A stretch of DNA of 14,335 nt from the NCBI GenBank assembly GCA_011777135.1, contig JAABVY010000281.1:15125-29459 (forward strand), read 5' to 3'. Source of the stretch: Candidatus Zixiibacteriota bacterium. Its GTDB lineage: Bacteria > Zixibacteria > MSB-5A5 > JAABVY01. Both the position numbers and the translations under genes were made by a program. The notes under the pieces are model-generated. The model was not told where the DNA came from. It ran no database searches and saw only the letters and a list, made by a program, of their open reading frames with translations. Shown here one piece after another: positions 14,022 through 14,335 of this stretch (positions within the stretch are counted from its first letter, which is position 1; every line of letters starts with the position of its first letter).

Positions 14022-14335
14022 CTATTTTATAATCCCCATCCTCTCGGAAATCCGCTGCGCTAAAATACTACCGGCAACAGGAGCGGATAGCGATTCGACC
14101 TCATTGGAAATCGGGATTCGTACCAGTTTGTCGAGCTTATATGCTAAATCATCGGCAAGACCAAAAGCCTCATGCCCGATTACAAGAGCTATGCGTGACG
14201 GTATATCTTCCATCCTTTTGATATCTTGTCCATCCCTGTCAGCCCCCCAGACAGAAAAGGAATTTTCTTTCAATTCCTTTAATTCCATAGGTATATCATT
14301 AGCAAGCTTAATCTGGGCTTTGAAAAGATATCCGG
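14022..14335 (-). CDS. SpoU/TrmH-family RNA 2'-O-ribose methyltransferase (partial, N-terminus beyond right edge)
   Basis: The visible 103 residues are the C-terminal part of a SpoU (SPOUT) methyltransferase, which methylates a ribose 2'-hydroxyl in tRNA or rRNA with S-adenosylmethionine. Motif 2 is ALVIGHEAFGL and motif 3 is VRIPISNEVESLSAPVAGSI; together they form the trefoil-knot cofactor site. The reading frame stays open to the window edge (GYLFKAQIKLANDIP precedes the first internal Met at 14288), and that upstream stretch fits the family, so the Met at 14288 is not the start. In motif 3 the common SLN reads SLS, which may mark a subfamily. The RNA target (a given tRNA or rRNA position) cannot be told from this fragment. 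It ends in TAG directly before the promoter of the DUF4097-like gene. Confidence 0.9.
   Translation of the reverse strand, partial: GYLFKAQIKLANDIPMELKELKENSFSVWGADRDGQDIKRMEDIPSRIALVIGHEAFGLADDLAYKLDKLVRIPISNEVESLSAPVAGSILAQRISERMGIIK

Noticed and set aside
1..14335. Mobile element, CRISPR array, prophage or tRNA
   Set aside because: No transposase or integrase, terminal repeats, spaced direct repeats or cloverleaf-like sequence was seen. The gene content is chromosomal and mostly housekeeping or envelope.

Overview
The window looks like the chromosome of a diderm (Gram-negative) bacterium. It encodes outer-membrane-type and secreted envelope proteins, and a widely conserved fatty-acid/phospholipid cluster (yceD-rpmF-plsX-fabH-fabD). 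An outer-membrane protein signature (NPAAL) plus a paired M16 peptidase would fit an uncultured lineage around the FCB group, for example Zixibacteria-like. That placement is a weak inference, since no rRNA or other phylogenetic marker is present. I see no mobile element, CRISPR array, tRNA or rRNA.

Layout. (1) 1-3564, minus strand: DUF177/YceD, ribosomal protein L32, PlsX, FabH and the N-terminal two thirds of FabD, which runs off the left edge. A second promoter lies between fabH and fabD, with an inverted repeat over its -35 box. (2) 3565-3901: divergent promoter region. (3) 3902-6120, plus strand: HtpX membrane metalloprotease and a DUF21-CBS-CorC membrane protein. (4) 6171-7400, minus strand: two uncharacterised helical proteins without visible Shine-Dalgarno sequences. 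(5) 7438-7470: a strong rho-independent terminator. (6) 7490-13971, minus strand: four exported envelope proteins. These are an M16 peptidase pair (one catalytic, one with the zinc site erased), an 806-residue protein joining an outer-membrane beta-barrel-like region to a complete SppA/S49 peptidase, and a DUF4097 beta-helical protein. (7) 14022-14335, minus strand: C-terminal part of a SpoU/TrmH RNA methyltransferase, cut by the right edge.

How the genes fit together. The left cluster couples ribosome supply (L32) to phospholipid and fatty-acid initiation (PlsX, FabH, FabD). HtpX plus CorC looks like a membrane stress pair. The right-hand block is an envelope block in which three of four genes are peptidase-family proteins. 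Its most unusual member is the barrel-SppA fusion: the N-terminal transmembrane anchor expected of SppA is replaced by a signal peptide and about 250 residues resembling a PorV/FadL-type barrel. If real, this would put an S49 peptidase at the outer membrane.
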